Source: Plantago ovata (Eukaryota; Streptophyta; Magnoliopsida; Lamiales; Plantaginaceae). From it: a DNA stretch of 64,000 nt. The position numbers and the translations under genes were made by a program. The notes beneath the pieces were generated by a model that was not told the origin of the DNA, did not search any database, and saw nothing but the letters and a program-made list of their open reading frames with translations. Within the stretch, counting starts at the first letter, position 1, and every line of letters begins with the position of its first letter. This document shows, in pieces, positions 22,803-34,100 of this stretch. The stretch lies in assembly GCA_028274465.1 (NCBI GenBank), contig CM051455.1, forward strand, positions 136,620,096 to 136,684,095, read 5' to 3'.

Positions 22803-24202
22803 CATGCATAACGAATCACATAATATCATTGAAGGCAATTACGAGGCGCTGTTACTTAGAAACTTCAAGCATACATGGAGATACTCAACACATACTAAAT
22901 TTTCAGCATCACATACATGTAGTTTAGGCTATATGTAATCGTCTTTAATTGACCTGGGATATTGTCACTATCCTATTCAAAGGTTTTAGCTTTAGCAAAC
23001 GATTGTTTATAGTCTTTAATTGACCTAGGATACTGTCAATATCCTAATTCGAAGATTTTGGTATTAGCAAACCATAAACTAACATAAATCAGGCCATATA
23101 CACATACGCATCCTTTTTCAAAGCCTCATATGCTAACATAATCATAATCCATGCTAATACAACCTACATTCTACCATCAACACGTACCGATTAACTACTC
23201 ATAACAAATATAACAACATGCATATTCATAATCATAACCATAGCAATAGAAAACATAGTACGTAAATCTGGGAAAGAAATAGAGATTGATATGAAAATAC
23301 TCAATGTATGGTTGAACAATAGCAATCCAATGTCGAATCCAAACAAAGAAATAAAATCTAACACCGGTAGCAAATCCAATGATGAAAATCGAGAGTTTGG
23401 AGGCTTAGGGTTGCCTCCAAAGTGTATCTTCTCTCTAGGGTTCGTGCTAGGCTGCAAGCTAATGATTAAACTTAATCGAAAGACTGAAAAACGAGTTTAA
23501 ATACAAAATCCGGAATCTGAATCGCGACGTTGGCTGGGTAGCCAACAGGCCTGGCGGGGCGCCAACTGGCCTGGCTGGGTAGCCAACTGCTTTAGAGGAA
23601 TTTTGCCGAACTTTTATTGTTTCGAAGTGCTCCAGTTCCTAAGGCCAGATTTTGCACTTCTCGAGCCTCGGGAACCTCCGGTTATTCCATGGAAAAGTCA
23701 AGTCTTCAAAGTAAGCTCAAATTGCACCAAAATAAGTTTATTTTATGCTATTTTCATCAAAGTGCATCCGGGGACCCTGTGACACAAAACATATCAAAAT
23801 TAACTACTTCTTACTAAAGTATAAGGTAAAAGAACAATAAAAGGTCGAAATAGAACCTTGATGACGGGTACTAATTTATCGTCATACAAAATACATAAAT
23901 TTATTAAGGGACAATAATTATATGGAGGATAGTTGTCAATCTACAAATTTTAGGATTATAGTAAACATAATTATACTTGGAAGATGGGAAAATCCAGTAT
24001 TATGTATAGCTTAAAAGGTAATATTATGTTAATATTCGAGCCCAACGAGCCAAGTCGAGTATTAATCGAGCCGAGCGCTCGTTAGCGAAACGAGCATAAT
24101 TTTAGGTTCGGGCTCATTTACCTTATTGAGCGAGCCAAACTCGAGCCTAACGAAGCTATCCGAGTCGAGTACTTGATAAGGCTCGACTTGCATAACAACA
24201 CT
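22803..24202. other. Right part of the hAT element; non-coding
   Basis: It holds two related passages ending in TTTAATTGACCTRGGATA.TGTCA (22943-22970 and 23010-23040) and a small GC-rich repeat GGCTGGGTAGCCAAC (three times, 23529-23590). The frames near 23191-23500 resemble no known protein. Confidence 0.4.
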
Positions 24203-24203
24203 A

Positions 24204-24914
24204 GTTGGGCCCCAGCTTCGCCCACTAAATGTAATATTTCATTTTTTTCTAAAGTATTTGGAAATGAATATTCTAGTTCAACAAAACCTGAGTAACGTCT
24301 AGATGAGTAAGCTTACTGATGTACCGTTGAAAAACGGAGAAAATATAGTACACAAAGTTTAATGACGTATGAAAAGTATGTCAAAAAGCATACTCTATGT
24401 TTAAAGTTGATAATGACTTATCAGTGCAATATTCAAAGTTGTCACGAACGTGAAACAATTCAATTTACGGTTTGATCTCTCACTATAAATACCAACACTT
24501 GAAAGCCTTGTTGCTTCAATGATATACACTCAACAGTTATCGTTGATTAGGAGAAGAGAGCATATGAGCAAGAGCTTAAAGTGTAATACCAAATAGATGA
24601 AATAGCTATAATATGCAAAGCTCGAATTAGAGATCTATCACATGAGAATAATCTTCACTAAATGTCTATCACACGAGAATACACTACACTAAAGAGATCT
24701 AAATGTCTTCACTAAATGCCTACTTCCAAGATATAGCATATAGTTATGGATGAACATTCTTACAAGCCGAACCCACTACACCAAATCAACCGCATCACTG
24801 CCCTAAAAACCTAATTTTAGGTTGGTACGAAGCCCACCTGAGAATAGAATGCCCCATATATTTTAGTGTACAAAAGAATAATAAAAACTTGTATAATGAA
24901 GAAGAAGCGGCGGT
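24204..24914. other. Spacer between the hAT element and duplication copy B
   Basis: No coding frame is recognisable. The phrases 'atgtctatcacacgagaata' and 'gatctatcacatgagaata' form a weak local repeat near 24630-24680. Confidence 0.35.
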
Positions 24915-25387
24915 CACTAAATTAGAGGCCAAGTAGGATAAGGTTTTTGAAATGTGGTTGGTTGTCAAACTACCGCGTCTAGGAAAAGATTCGTCGTATA
25001 TTTAAATATTAAGCACATGAAAACATAGAAAATTTTACATGTCTTTCACTCGAACAAGATGGGTTCCATCGTTAAAATGTCGTTTCTAGTTGCTATTTTA
25101 TTTTATATTAACTCAACATTAGTTTCAGACATGAAATTGAAGTGTTTGACTAACTAAATGGGAAAGCTCAGTGTCGGTTAACTATATATCTATTGTGGGA
25201 TGTGTATGGAATTTAATATATATGTTTGTGAATGCCTTTGAGAAATTATAGCAATTGATGTTAAATATTCTTGTTGAATATCATGAATGGAAAACAAGTA
25301 TATAAAAAAAATGATTATATCCACAATAACAACAAAATGCCAAATATGAGAAAAACCGTTAAAATTATAATATGATAAAATTGATTA

Positions 25388-26103
25388 TAAGGGCTCACTA
25401 TGAAGTCTTTTCTCATAAATGACTCTCTTGTGTTATCAATTACATTTTAGTTCAAACTCAATTACATCTTAGTCCATTTGAGATTTCAGTTGACCTACAC
25501 TTTAAACACCTTCCAACCAAACATGACTTAAGAAAAATAAATATTTTAAATCAAAAAATTAATTTAAAGATTTAAAAAATCTAAATAGACTTATAAAATA
25601 AAATAACAATTAAATATTTAACAAGATCCATCACTCTTCTTCTTCGCTAAAACTTCGATACTGGAACATTCCGGTATCGGAGCTCCGGTGCCGGTAACGG
25701 TGGAGCAATGGTGGAGCTGCTGCTCCACCGATCTGTTGGTGGAGCAAGCTGCTTGCTGCACCATTAATGGTGGTGGAGCAGCTTGCTCCACCGTTTTCGG
25801 CGCTGGAGCTCTGGTACCGGAAAAAGTTACGGTACCGAAGCTTTGGGGATGATGAAGATATATATATAATTTTTTAGTTAAGTTTTTTTCTCTAAAATTT
25901 ATTTTATTATTTCACTTAGTTTTTATTTTAATTCTTTATCTTTTTTATTTGAAAACAATAAAGTTTGTTTGGTTTCATCAAAATTCAATTTTGGAATAGT
26001 GAATTTTTGTTGACTTTGGACTAAAATGTAATTGATAAACTAAGGTGGTTCATTTCGTTATTAGGGACGCTAAGAGGCTATAAAAAATCAATGGACCCTT
26101 ATA
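25388..26103. mobile_element. GGAGCT-array element 3 (short)
   Basis: The core at 25660-25850 has GGAGC/GCTCC words (GGTGGAGCAAGCTGCTTGC type) framed by CCGGTATCGG, CCGGTGCCGG and GGTACCGG palindromes. The ends AAGGGCTCACTATGAAG and ATGGACCCTTATA are rough inverted repeats. It sits where element 1 sits in duplication copy A, although the interiors differ a great deal. Confidence 0.5.
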
Positions 26104-26272
26104 ATATTGTTTGTAATTCCCAAGGATCGCAATAACTAATATAATACTTTAAAAAAAATTACATTTACAATTAATGCATGTGTCTTAATGTACTATTTAA
26201 TCAAAGTTCAAAACCTAGAATTAATACCACCTGAGATGAAATCATGACAAACTTGTTTAAAGCTTAAACTTA

Positions 26273-27268
26273 CACCATCTCCAACACTCATACCCTCTCA
26301 AACCCTCTCTCTCCTGCCACGTCAGCATTCCACTAACATTTTAATCTTTTTTATTCTCTCAAACCCACTCAAACTCTCTTCATCTCCAACAATAAAACTA
26401 CCAAACCCAATTTTCTTTTTCTTTTCTCCTTTCTTTTTAAACCACTTTATACATTTTCTCATTTCTTTTATAAACTCATCATTATTTTACCCATTTCATT
26501 TTTAATAATTAGAAAATAATAATAAAAATTACAATAATAATTGGAAAAAAATACAATACTTAATAAATAATGTTACACTACTTGGAAAATAAAATAACGA
26601 TATTTTAAATTCTACGGAGACATAAATTAAATGGGGGAAGCCGTAAAAGCCGTACTACAAGAAGGACGAGTATGAACAAATGGGGGAAGCCGTAAAAGCC
26701 GGTCACAATATTCCATACACTTGGAGGAATTATGTCGAACAAAGATCAATATGCACCGATTCGGGCCGAGCTTTAGAGTTACAAAGAGATTTGATCGAGC
26801 ATACTTGGAAGTTTCGCAATGGAAAATGAAGACTTGTGTTTGCTAAATTGTGTTTGTATTTTTTTTATAAGTTGTATTGTGTATTTCTTTCTTTTTCAAG
26901 TTTTATTTTATTATAATTATTAGTAAAGTTGCTACTATTTACTTGTTTAAATTAAAGCAAAGTAAACTCCAAAAAAATAAAAAAATAAATAAACATAAGA
27001 ATAATGAAGAATGAAATTAAAGGAAAGAAGAAGGAAAGAAAAAAAAAAAAAGAAAAAGGAAAGTCAAAAGAAAAAGGAAATGAGATACAAAGAAGAAAGA
27101 AAAGAAAAAAAAAAAAAATAAATTAAAAAAAAAGATAAATGGCGCCCAGACAAGCCCAGACCAGTCTGGGCCAAATTCAAACAAACTGTCCATCAGCTCC
27201 TGCTGGAGCTGATGGACAGTTTGTTTAATACTGTCCAGACCCATCTCCAGCTTGTGCTGGAGATGGTC
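26273..27268. mobile_element. PIF/Harbinger-type element, non-autonomous, with a transposase-like tail
   Basis: It starts CACCATCTCC and ends GGAGATGGTC, flanked by TTA on both sides (26270-26272 and 27269-27271). Copy A of the segmental duplication is effectively the empty site. A frame at 26680-26829 (49 residues, with RALELQRDLIEHTWKFRNGK at its end) resembles the C-terminal tail of Harbinger transposases. A long A/G-rich tract (27004-27140) and a palindrome of CATCAGCTCC/GGAGCTGATG (27191-27215) lie near the right end. Confidence 0.75.
26680..26829 (+). pseudogene. Harbinger transposase C-terminal fragment
   Basis: The 49 codons end in LELQRDLIEHTWKFRNGK and a stop. The LQxDLIEHxW pattern is the usual C-terminus of plant PIF/Harbinger transposases (ALP1/HARBI1-like). 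The DDE domain is missing. The phrase GGGGGAAGCCGTAAAAGCC just upstream is duplicated at 26633-26651. Confidence 0.55.
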
Positions 27269-27275
27269 TTAGGGA

Positions 27276-27754
27276 CCTTACGGGAGAGAATTCTTAACTA
27301 TCCTATGCCTTATTCCAGTGTGCCACAACACGCACTGAAGTGGCCTTGTTTCGAAACACCAAGTGGTTTTCTTACCTTCCGTGTGTTGTTGCATGCACAT
27401 CGTCTTAAACCTGTGGTATTGGACATGCTAACAACGTTTCCACTAGTGGTGATGCATGGCAATATACCTTCAACATCTACTACTACATGGGTAGCTCCTC
27501 CAGTTGGTTGGGTTAAGAAGAAAACAAATGTGAGTTTTTATGAGAGTACGTGTGGTGCGTCTATTGGGAGTATCTTGCGAGATGAAAATGGAAGTTGGGT
27601 GTTTGATTTTTCGAAGAGGCTACATGGTGGTTCATTGAATATGGCAGAACATTTGGCTCTTCATGGAGTGGATGGACTGTGCCTTTGGGAGGAAATCCCT
27701 CAATCTATATACCCACTGCTACACAAAGATGTTGAGGACAATGAGCATGTATAA
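27276..27754 (+). pseudogene. LINE-type RNase H domain relic
   Basis: The frame is open from inside the Harbinger element to TAA at 27754, but only the part after 27275 looks like host sequence. Residues around WVAPPVGWVKKKTNVSFYES, SIGSILRDENGSWVFDFSKR and AEHLALHGVDGL match the RNase H-like (RVT_3) domain found in plant non-LTR elements and their gene relics. The first catalytic Asp expected after GWVK-N-D is absent (FYES), and the C-terminus is short. It is probably non-functional. Confidence 0.65.
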
Positions 27755-27889
27755 TTTACTATTTTGAGGGCTAGTCAAAGTCAAGTATGCAATAGTAGTA
27801 GTAAATTTGTACGCGCATATAAATATCACGTCATCTATTAACAATCGAATAATTACGTACGAGTACTTTTCAGTCTTAAATATCAAGCG

Positions 27890-28423
27890 TAGGGGTGTAC
27901 ATCGGATTGGATCGGATTAATCCAATCCTATTTTTCAGATTCAGATAGAAAATTACTAAATCCACAAACCAATCCAAAGCCCCGATTGGATTCGAATTAA
28001 TCCGATATCGGATCGGTTAAATCCGCAAATATTCGATAATCTGAAAAGTATTAACATAACCTATACTTTTTTAACTTTTTTCTTATTTTTATAACTTTAA
28101 AAATATTTCAACATAAAAAGAAAACGGATTATAAAATTGATAGCACATAATATTGATAATAATAGTTCATGTCTAGGATTTTTAGATTTTAAGTTCATAT
28201 GAAAATAAATTACATATACTTCCATACATTAGCATGTACATTCAAAGTTTTAGAGCGATTATAAGTCTTGTAACTATATTCTGCTATTTATACTTCAAAT
28301 TTTCTAGATTAAATTCCTATATTTTTATTATAAAAAATATTTAAAGCTAGAAAAATATATATACAAGTAAATATCGGATTATGATATCGAATTTTCGAAT
28401 CGAAGTGATTATGTACACCCCTA
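27890..28423. mobile_element. hAT-type MITE with near-perfect 8-bp duplication
   Basis: The ends TAGGGGTGTACAT and ATGTACACCCCTA are exact inverted repeats of 13 bp. The flanking 8-mers ATCAAGCG (27882-27889) and TTCAATCG (28424-28431) match at 6 of 8. Subterminal GGATTGGATCGGATTAATCC palindromes fill the left end. It is 534 bp with no coding frame. Confidence 0.85.
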
Positions 28424-31157
28424 TTCAATCGGGATTAATGATATTTGGTCAAACGGTCAACCAATCGGTCCGGGGATAAATGTGAAACTAAATTTATTTG
28501 GGGACAAATTGTATGTTTCATGAAACCTGGGGGTTTAAAATTGAATTACCCAAAGCTAAACAATAAGATGTTTGAAAAGCCCTGCTACTCATCATCAGTT
28601 CAGTATCTCTTTGCATCGATTTTTTGGGTCGTCTAGCTTCTGAGTTCTCTCCTGGGAGAGAGGTAACTCTGTTACTCTCTTTATTCTTACTAATTAAGTA
28701 TTGTCTCGTAGCGAAGAAGATGATATGATTTGGTTTTCGTTTTTTCTTCAGTTTCAATAAAGTGTGTTTATGCACACTACCTGTTCGACGATATTCCTCA
28801 CAGATTTAGAAACTCCTAGTTTTGTAATGTATGTCTCTGCATGTGACACTGGCATACTGCTCTCTTCCCGCATGACCCCTCTACTCTTTAATATAAATAC
28901 ACCCTGAATCCACTTGGCATAAAAACTATAGCGCTCGGAGAATCGAATCCGGTTGGCATGTTCTATTGTTGTTGGAGTAGATTGAGTCACCGAATGCCTG
29001 TCATTAGACTCAGTACTGTGTTTCTTTCTGTCCCACCTGGCTGTAAATGTGATCAATTAAGAGCTCTAGAAGTATTAATGCAATATGTCCTGATAAAATT
29101 GACATGTTTACTATGTTTTCATACTTGCGCGTTGTGCATGGATTACTTAGCTAGTTGTTGAGTGCCATATTTACAATCATTAGGTGTGGATGTCTTGAGC
29201 AATGCTACTAGTGTACCTTTGTGCTGATATATCAACTGGTTGTGTGGCTCTCCATGTTGAAGAAAGAGCAATAGTAGAGAATTTCATGTAATGAACTACT
29301 GTAAGCAATGGTGAAAACAAGAAATTCAGATGACAGTTTAACTTAAATAGAAAAAGCCTACCTAAACCCATCCATCTAATATATGGGTTTAAATGGATGA
29401 TACCTATTGACACCTTAATTATAATAGTTTTTACTAATAGGTATTTAGGCACCTAGGCCTTAGTTTACAGGAAAAAGAAGGAAAAAAAAAACGTAAGCTT
29501 TTTCCGAGAAGCAACTCGCTCCCGCTTTCTTCTTCTTCTTCTTCTCAGAAACCACTCGCTAGATATGTGCGTCTCTCTTAAACTCTTGTTCAATCTTCAT
29601 CTTACATCCTCTTCTTTCTCTCTCGCTCAAATTCTTTGTATCTTTGTTATCTTTGTGCAAATTTGTGCTGGAAAATTGTGTTTTGTTAGAGGCACTCCAT
29701 GTGTTTGATAATATGCCAAAGAGAGAGTACTTGACTTTAAACAATAGGAAAATTGTTGCTGTGTTGTGTGGCCTGTTGTTGGTTTACTATGACTATGGCA
29801 TGTTGATGTGTTCATTGGTTTAGGTTATTAGGTTTATAATGCTGGTTTGATTACCATGTGTAACGTGATGGCATGGTGGCATATTTGAGTTGTCTTATGA
29901 TTTTTATATGATAATTCTGTTTCATTGAGCTCCCTGGTTTAGAGAACTGAAAAATGTGCTCTACTGATAATTATCCATTAAAAAAAATAAATTATAAATG
30001 GGTTATGAGGTTTACCTAACCCATTTACAACCCACCTATTTACTCTTATTTGTAAATGGGTGTAAATAGGTGGGTGGTAAATGGGTGGGAAGCCTAACAC
30101 ACCAAACCCATACCTCACCTAATAGCCTAAATTGACACCCTTAAGTTTAAGCATTCTAGAAGTGATAATGTATTACTATTATATGCCATGATAAATCAAT
30201 AATTTGTAGTTTTATAACAGTTTGTGCTCAGAGTACTATTTAGTCTTGTGAGTGCAAGATTTTCATGGATAGATTAAGAGAAGCTATATCGATTGAGCTG
30301 TTATATGACTTATATCAGGTCGTTGTATTGAAGAAAGAATAGAAGTACTATGGAATTTGATGTTATGAATTGCTATAGGCTGTACTAAGACGCTTAGGTA
30401 TTTTAAGAAGGGAGTGACCTGCTATGCTGCATGGTGTGAGTACTGAGTAGTTCTTTTCTGTGAAATAAGTTTTATGAATTACTGAAGCATTTCTCTATTC
30501 AACAAGTATTAGTAGTTGGAGCAGTGTCACATGATTTGTGATACGTCCGATACGTCGGAGCGATACGCGATTCGCCACATTTGAAGAGTTCGATTCTTAA
30601 AGAATCGATCCTCAAGAATCCAAGAGTATCGATTCGCTACTAATTGATACGTGATTCGCTACTAATTGATACATGATTCGCTACTGATAGATACATGAAT
30701 ATATAACTAAGAGTTTTTTTTGTTGAAAATTTTAATAGGCATCAATATTTAATACTGGGCTAATGGCTTTATCTGTTGGGTACTTTGAATGGGCCAAAAT
30801 CCAGCTTATCCTAACTGACCAAACCCAAATAAATCAGAGCCAATAAATCAATAAATAAATCAAGGCCCATAAATCAATAAAGGCTTATGCCTTTATCAGC
30901 AGCCTATACTCTTTTATTATCAAAGAGACGTTTCTCTCTCTTCTTTTTACCACTTCATCTGTTGGAGTATGTGTGCTCTACGTCTATTTCATTTCACCGT
31001 AAATATAATCAGTCACAATATCATGCTTTCTCTATACTATGCTAATTATGTTGTTTTATGTACATCTATATTTTGTATACTACAATGATGATAACAAGTC
31101 TACTGCTAAGTATAATGTAGAAGAGCTGACATCAACCTTTTTTATAATTTCTAAGAA
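28424..31157. other. Upstream region of the mitochondrial KAS gene
   Basis: A possible leader exon near 28590-28662 ends GGGAGAGAG|GTAACTCTG. A matching acceptor TTTCTAAG|AA lies directly before the ATG at 31158, so a ~2.5-kb leader intron is possible. The region also holds a (CTT)n tract at 29529-29545, a T-rich/A-rich foldback of TAACCCATTTAC.../GTAAATGGGT words at 30018-30090, and a minisatellite near 30630-30690. Short frames here are not convincing genes. Confidence 0.4.
30629..30695. repeat. Three ~22-bp repeats GATTCGCTACTAATTGATAC
   Basis: The unit occurs at about 30631, 30652 and 30675, the last copy with one or two changes. Nearby GATACGTCCGATACGTCGG words (30541-30560) look related. 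Confidence 0.75.
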
Positions 31158-34100
31158 ATGGCAATGGCAAGGCGTAACAGCAGTAGACTTGTTACATCGT
31201 TCATCCAGTCTAGTCGATTCTTCTGTTCAGGCCCCTTTGAGCCACCACCCGCATTACCTCCTCGTAGGGTGGTCATCACAGGTACTTCTATTTTTATTCT
31301 TCGCACGCTGTCCAGTTTCACACACCTTAAAACTTAATACTTCATCTTTTTGAGGCTTCAAGACATGCATGTTCTTGATTCTGTCTGTCCATATTTATCT
31401 TCATTAGGAGATCCATATGGTTGTGTCTACGCATACCTGATCTGTTTATGTAAAAGATTTACGTTCTCATATGCATGGATGATTATTCTTATTGTTATTA
31501 TTTTAATTGATTCCAGGCTAGTTGTATGTGTTAACTTCTCAATGGCATTACACACTCATCTCTTGGTTATATCATCATAGGTTTAGGAATGGTTACCCCA
31601 TTGGGTTGTGGTGTGGAGGCAACATGGAAGCGCTTACTTGAAGGGGAATGTGGAATTAGGGCAATAACCAGTGAAGATCTTAAGATGGATGGCTTTGCTA
31701 GAGAGACGCAGTTGCATACCTTTGATCAATTACCATCGAAAGTCGCGGCTATTGTACCCTGTGGAGCAAATCCAGGTGAATTCAATGAAGAGTTGTGGCT
31801 TAAATCTAAGGTTGGAAGTTTTCTCCTTGAATTTATTTTGTATCTCTAGCTGTGGGGTAAAAGAATGACTTTGGAGTCAACAAACATTGTCTGAGGATAA
31901 AAGGTTTTATGAACTTATTTCGGATTTTCTTGTTGGGAGAAGAAAAGATAAATAAACTGGTAAACTGATGAAACAATGGTACTCTATTCTTGCAGTCATC
32001 TTGATCATAAGTCCTGGGAGACTTTGAGAAAGGTATAAGAAACTCCAGTGAGGAACGCTAGGGGTAGCTTTCTAATATGACTATAAGATCTTCATATCCT
32101 CAAGATTACATGTTTTTGAAGTAGATAGGAGTTATTAGATACTCCAAAGTTAACTTTTATCAGATGTGATACTCGTAACCAGTCAAATTTCCTACCCAAA
32201 TTGTGATTTATTCCTTCAAGATGTATAGATCCAACTTGAAAATTGAAATGCATAATTAAGATGTGGTGTATCACTGCTTTAAATTTCTGAATCTAGGGCC
32301 ATGAAATAATAAAAGATTTGTTAATCTATATTGTTCATCTCCACAGGATCATAGATCAATTGCAAGGTTTATCGCCTATGCCTTATGTGCTGCTGACGAG
32401 GCTCTAAGAGATGCTAACTGGATGCCCACGGAGCTGGATGAGAAGGAAAGAACGGTATTATTCTTAGCAAATTGCCCTTGTTTCATTGGATTTATGTGAA
32501 GTTTTATTTCTAACTTCTTCATTACATCAGGGAGTTTCTATAGGCGCAGGAACTGGTTGCATCAGTGATATATTGGAATCCTCAAGATTGATCTGCGAGA
32601 AGGTTTGAGTTTTTGGTTTACTTTTAGACTCAATTACAAGTATCTTCGATATGATAGATCCACTGTTTTATACAGTATATTTAAATAACTTTGCTACTCA
32701 ATACCATTAAACTGAACCTTTGGTTTTCACACTGTTACATTTTCATAGCTGTTCTTTGAACTATTTTATTTGTTTACTGAATGCAGCATGTACGCCGGCT
32801 CAGTCCATTTTTCATTCCGAGAATACTAATTAACATGGCTTCTGGCCACGTGAGTATCAAGTATGGGTTCCAGGTATGCAATTGATATTCTCTGATCATC
32901 TTGAAATGGAAACATCTAAAACCATAAAAGGACTCTCCTTATGGAAGAATCTTCTTTCATGTGTCTGTAAGGATGAAAATTCTTATGAATTTGCTACTTT
33001 TTAATTAATTTACTCTCTTTTTGCTTGTCTGTGACTTCAATTTCGTGAGGAGCAATTACTGCTAAACCTACAATCTGTTAATTTGACCACTAATCTTGAA
33101 AAATAAGATACCATTATTTATTTTCTTGAAAAAATTAGCAATTGATGTTGGTATTTTTGATTTTAATTTGCTCAAAGAAAAATAGGAGATGGTCAGTTGT
33201 AAGATGTACTTACCTATTTTTACACATAATTTGGGCTTCTGAGTATTCAGCCATTTCTTAGCATTAAGATTCATTTTGCTCTATGTAAGACGTACTTGCA
33301 TATCCTAGTCATGATTTTGAATCTAGGGACCAAACCATGCTGCAGTGACGGCATGTGCTACTGGGGCACATTCAATTGGAGATGCTACAAGGATGATTCA
33401 ATTTGGGGATGCTGATGTCATGGTTGCTGGTGGCACTGAGGCAAGCATTGATGCTCTGTCTATAGCAGGATTCTGCCGGTAATGTCAATGAATATTACAT
33501 TCTGTTACAAATCATTATTTTTATGTTAGTCAGAAATATCAGACACCAACTTCTTAAAACTAGTTGAAAACCTGTCATTCAAGAGGCATGTACTTCACTT
33601 GAAAGAGTTGACAAGTAGCCTTTCCCGATTCTCTTTTTGATTCTTTTGATTTTTTTGATTTATGCCATTCAAATTTCGAACTATATTTTCAGTTTCAGAT
33701 ACTAATTTTCACTTGGTTGTCTCATTTTGCTTTAATCGGAGAAGTTTGTATTCTAAAAGTTGTGGGCTTTCTGACGAGGCCCTTAGAAGCATACATGCAG
33801 TTTGTAGAACATTACCTGACCAGGCCCATTTCATACTACTTTTACTTAATTAAAGATCAGCTATTGGCATTCATCTTAACTAATCATATTTGGACACTCG
33901 GTAATAAACATGGTTATAATATCATTAAACTCATTCTCATTTAAAGGGACAACAAATTTGAGTCAGGCGTACAAGTCTAGAATTCAATGTTACAATCTTG
34001 CATGACTTGCGGCTTATATATGCAGGTCTAGGGCATTGACAACCAAATACAACGATACCCCTGGAAAAGCATCAAGACCTTTTGATTGTGGCCGTGATGG

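Larger units (their letters stand above)
20442..24203. mobile_element. hAT-type element with nested insertions
   Basis: The ends are TAATGCTGTTATACGAGTTG and, reverse complemented, TAGTGTTGTTATGCAAGTCG. The flanking 8-mers CTTGGGCC (20434-20441) and GTTGGGCC (24204-24211) match at 7 of 8 positions, as for an old hAT duplication. Subterminal regions carry many GAGCTCG/CGAGCC/GGCTCG words. No transposase was seen, so it is non-autonomous. Inside lie GGAGCT-array element 2 and, within that, a CACTA element. Confidence 0.7.
24915..27295. repeat. Segmental duplication, copy B
   Basis: It matches copy A (16180-17865) in order: the TCAAACTACCGCGTCTAGG block, the ATATGTTTGTGAATGCC block, an array element, the GATCGCAATAACTAATAT block and CCTTACGGGAGAGAATTCT. 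It differs by a 996-bp Harbinger element at 26273-27268. Confidence 0.75.

Noticed and set aside
29350..30130. A complete MITE between two 'ATTGACACC' words
   Set aside because: The two words are in direct, not inverted, orientation, so they cannot be paired ends; only a local foldback at 30018-30090 is supported.
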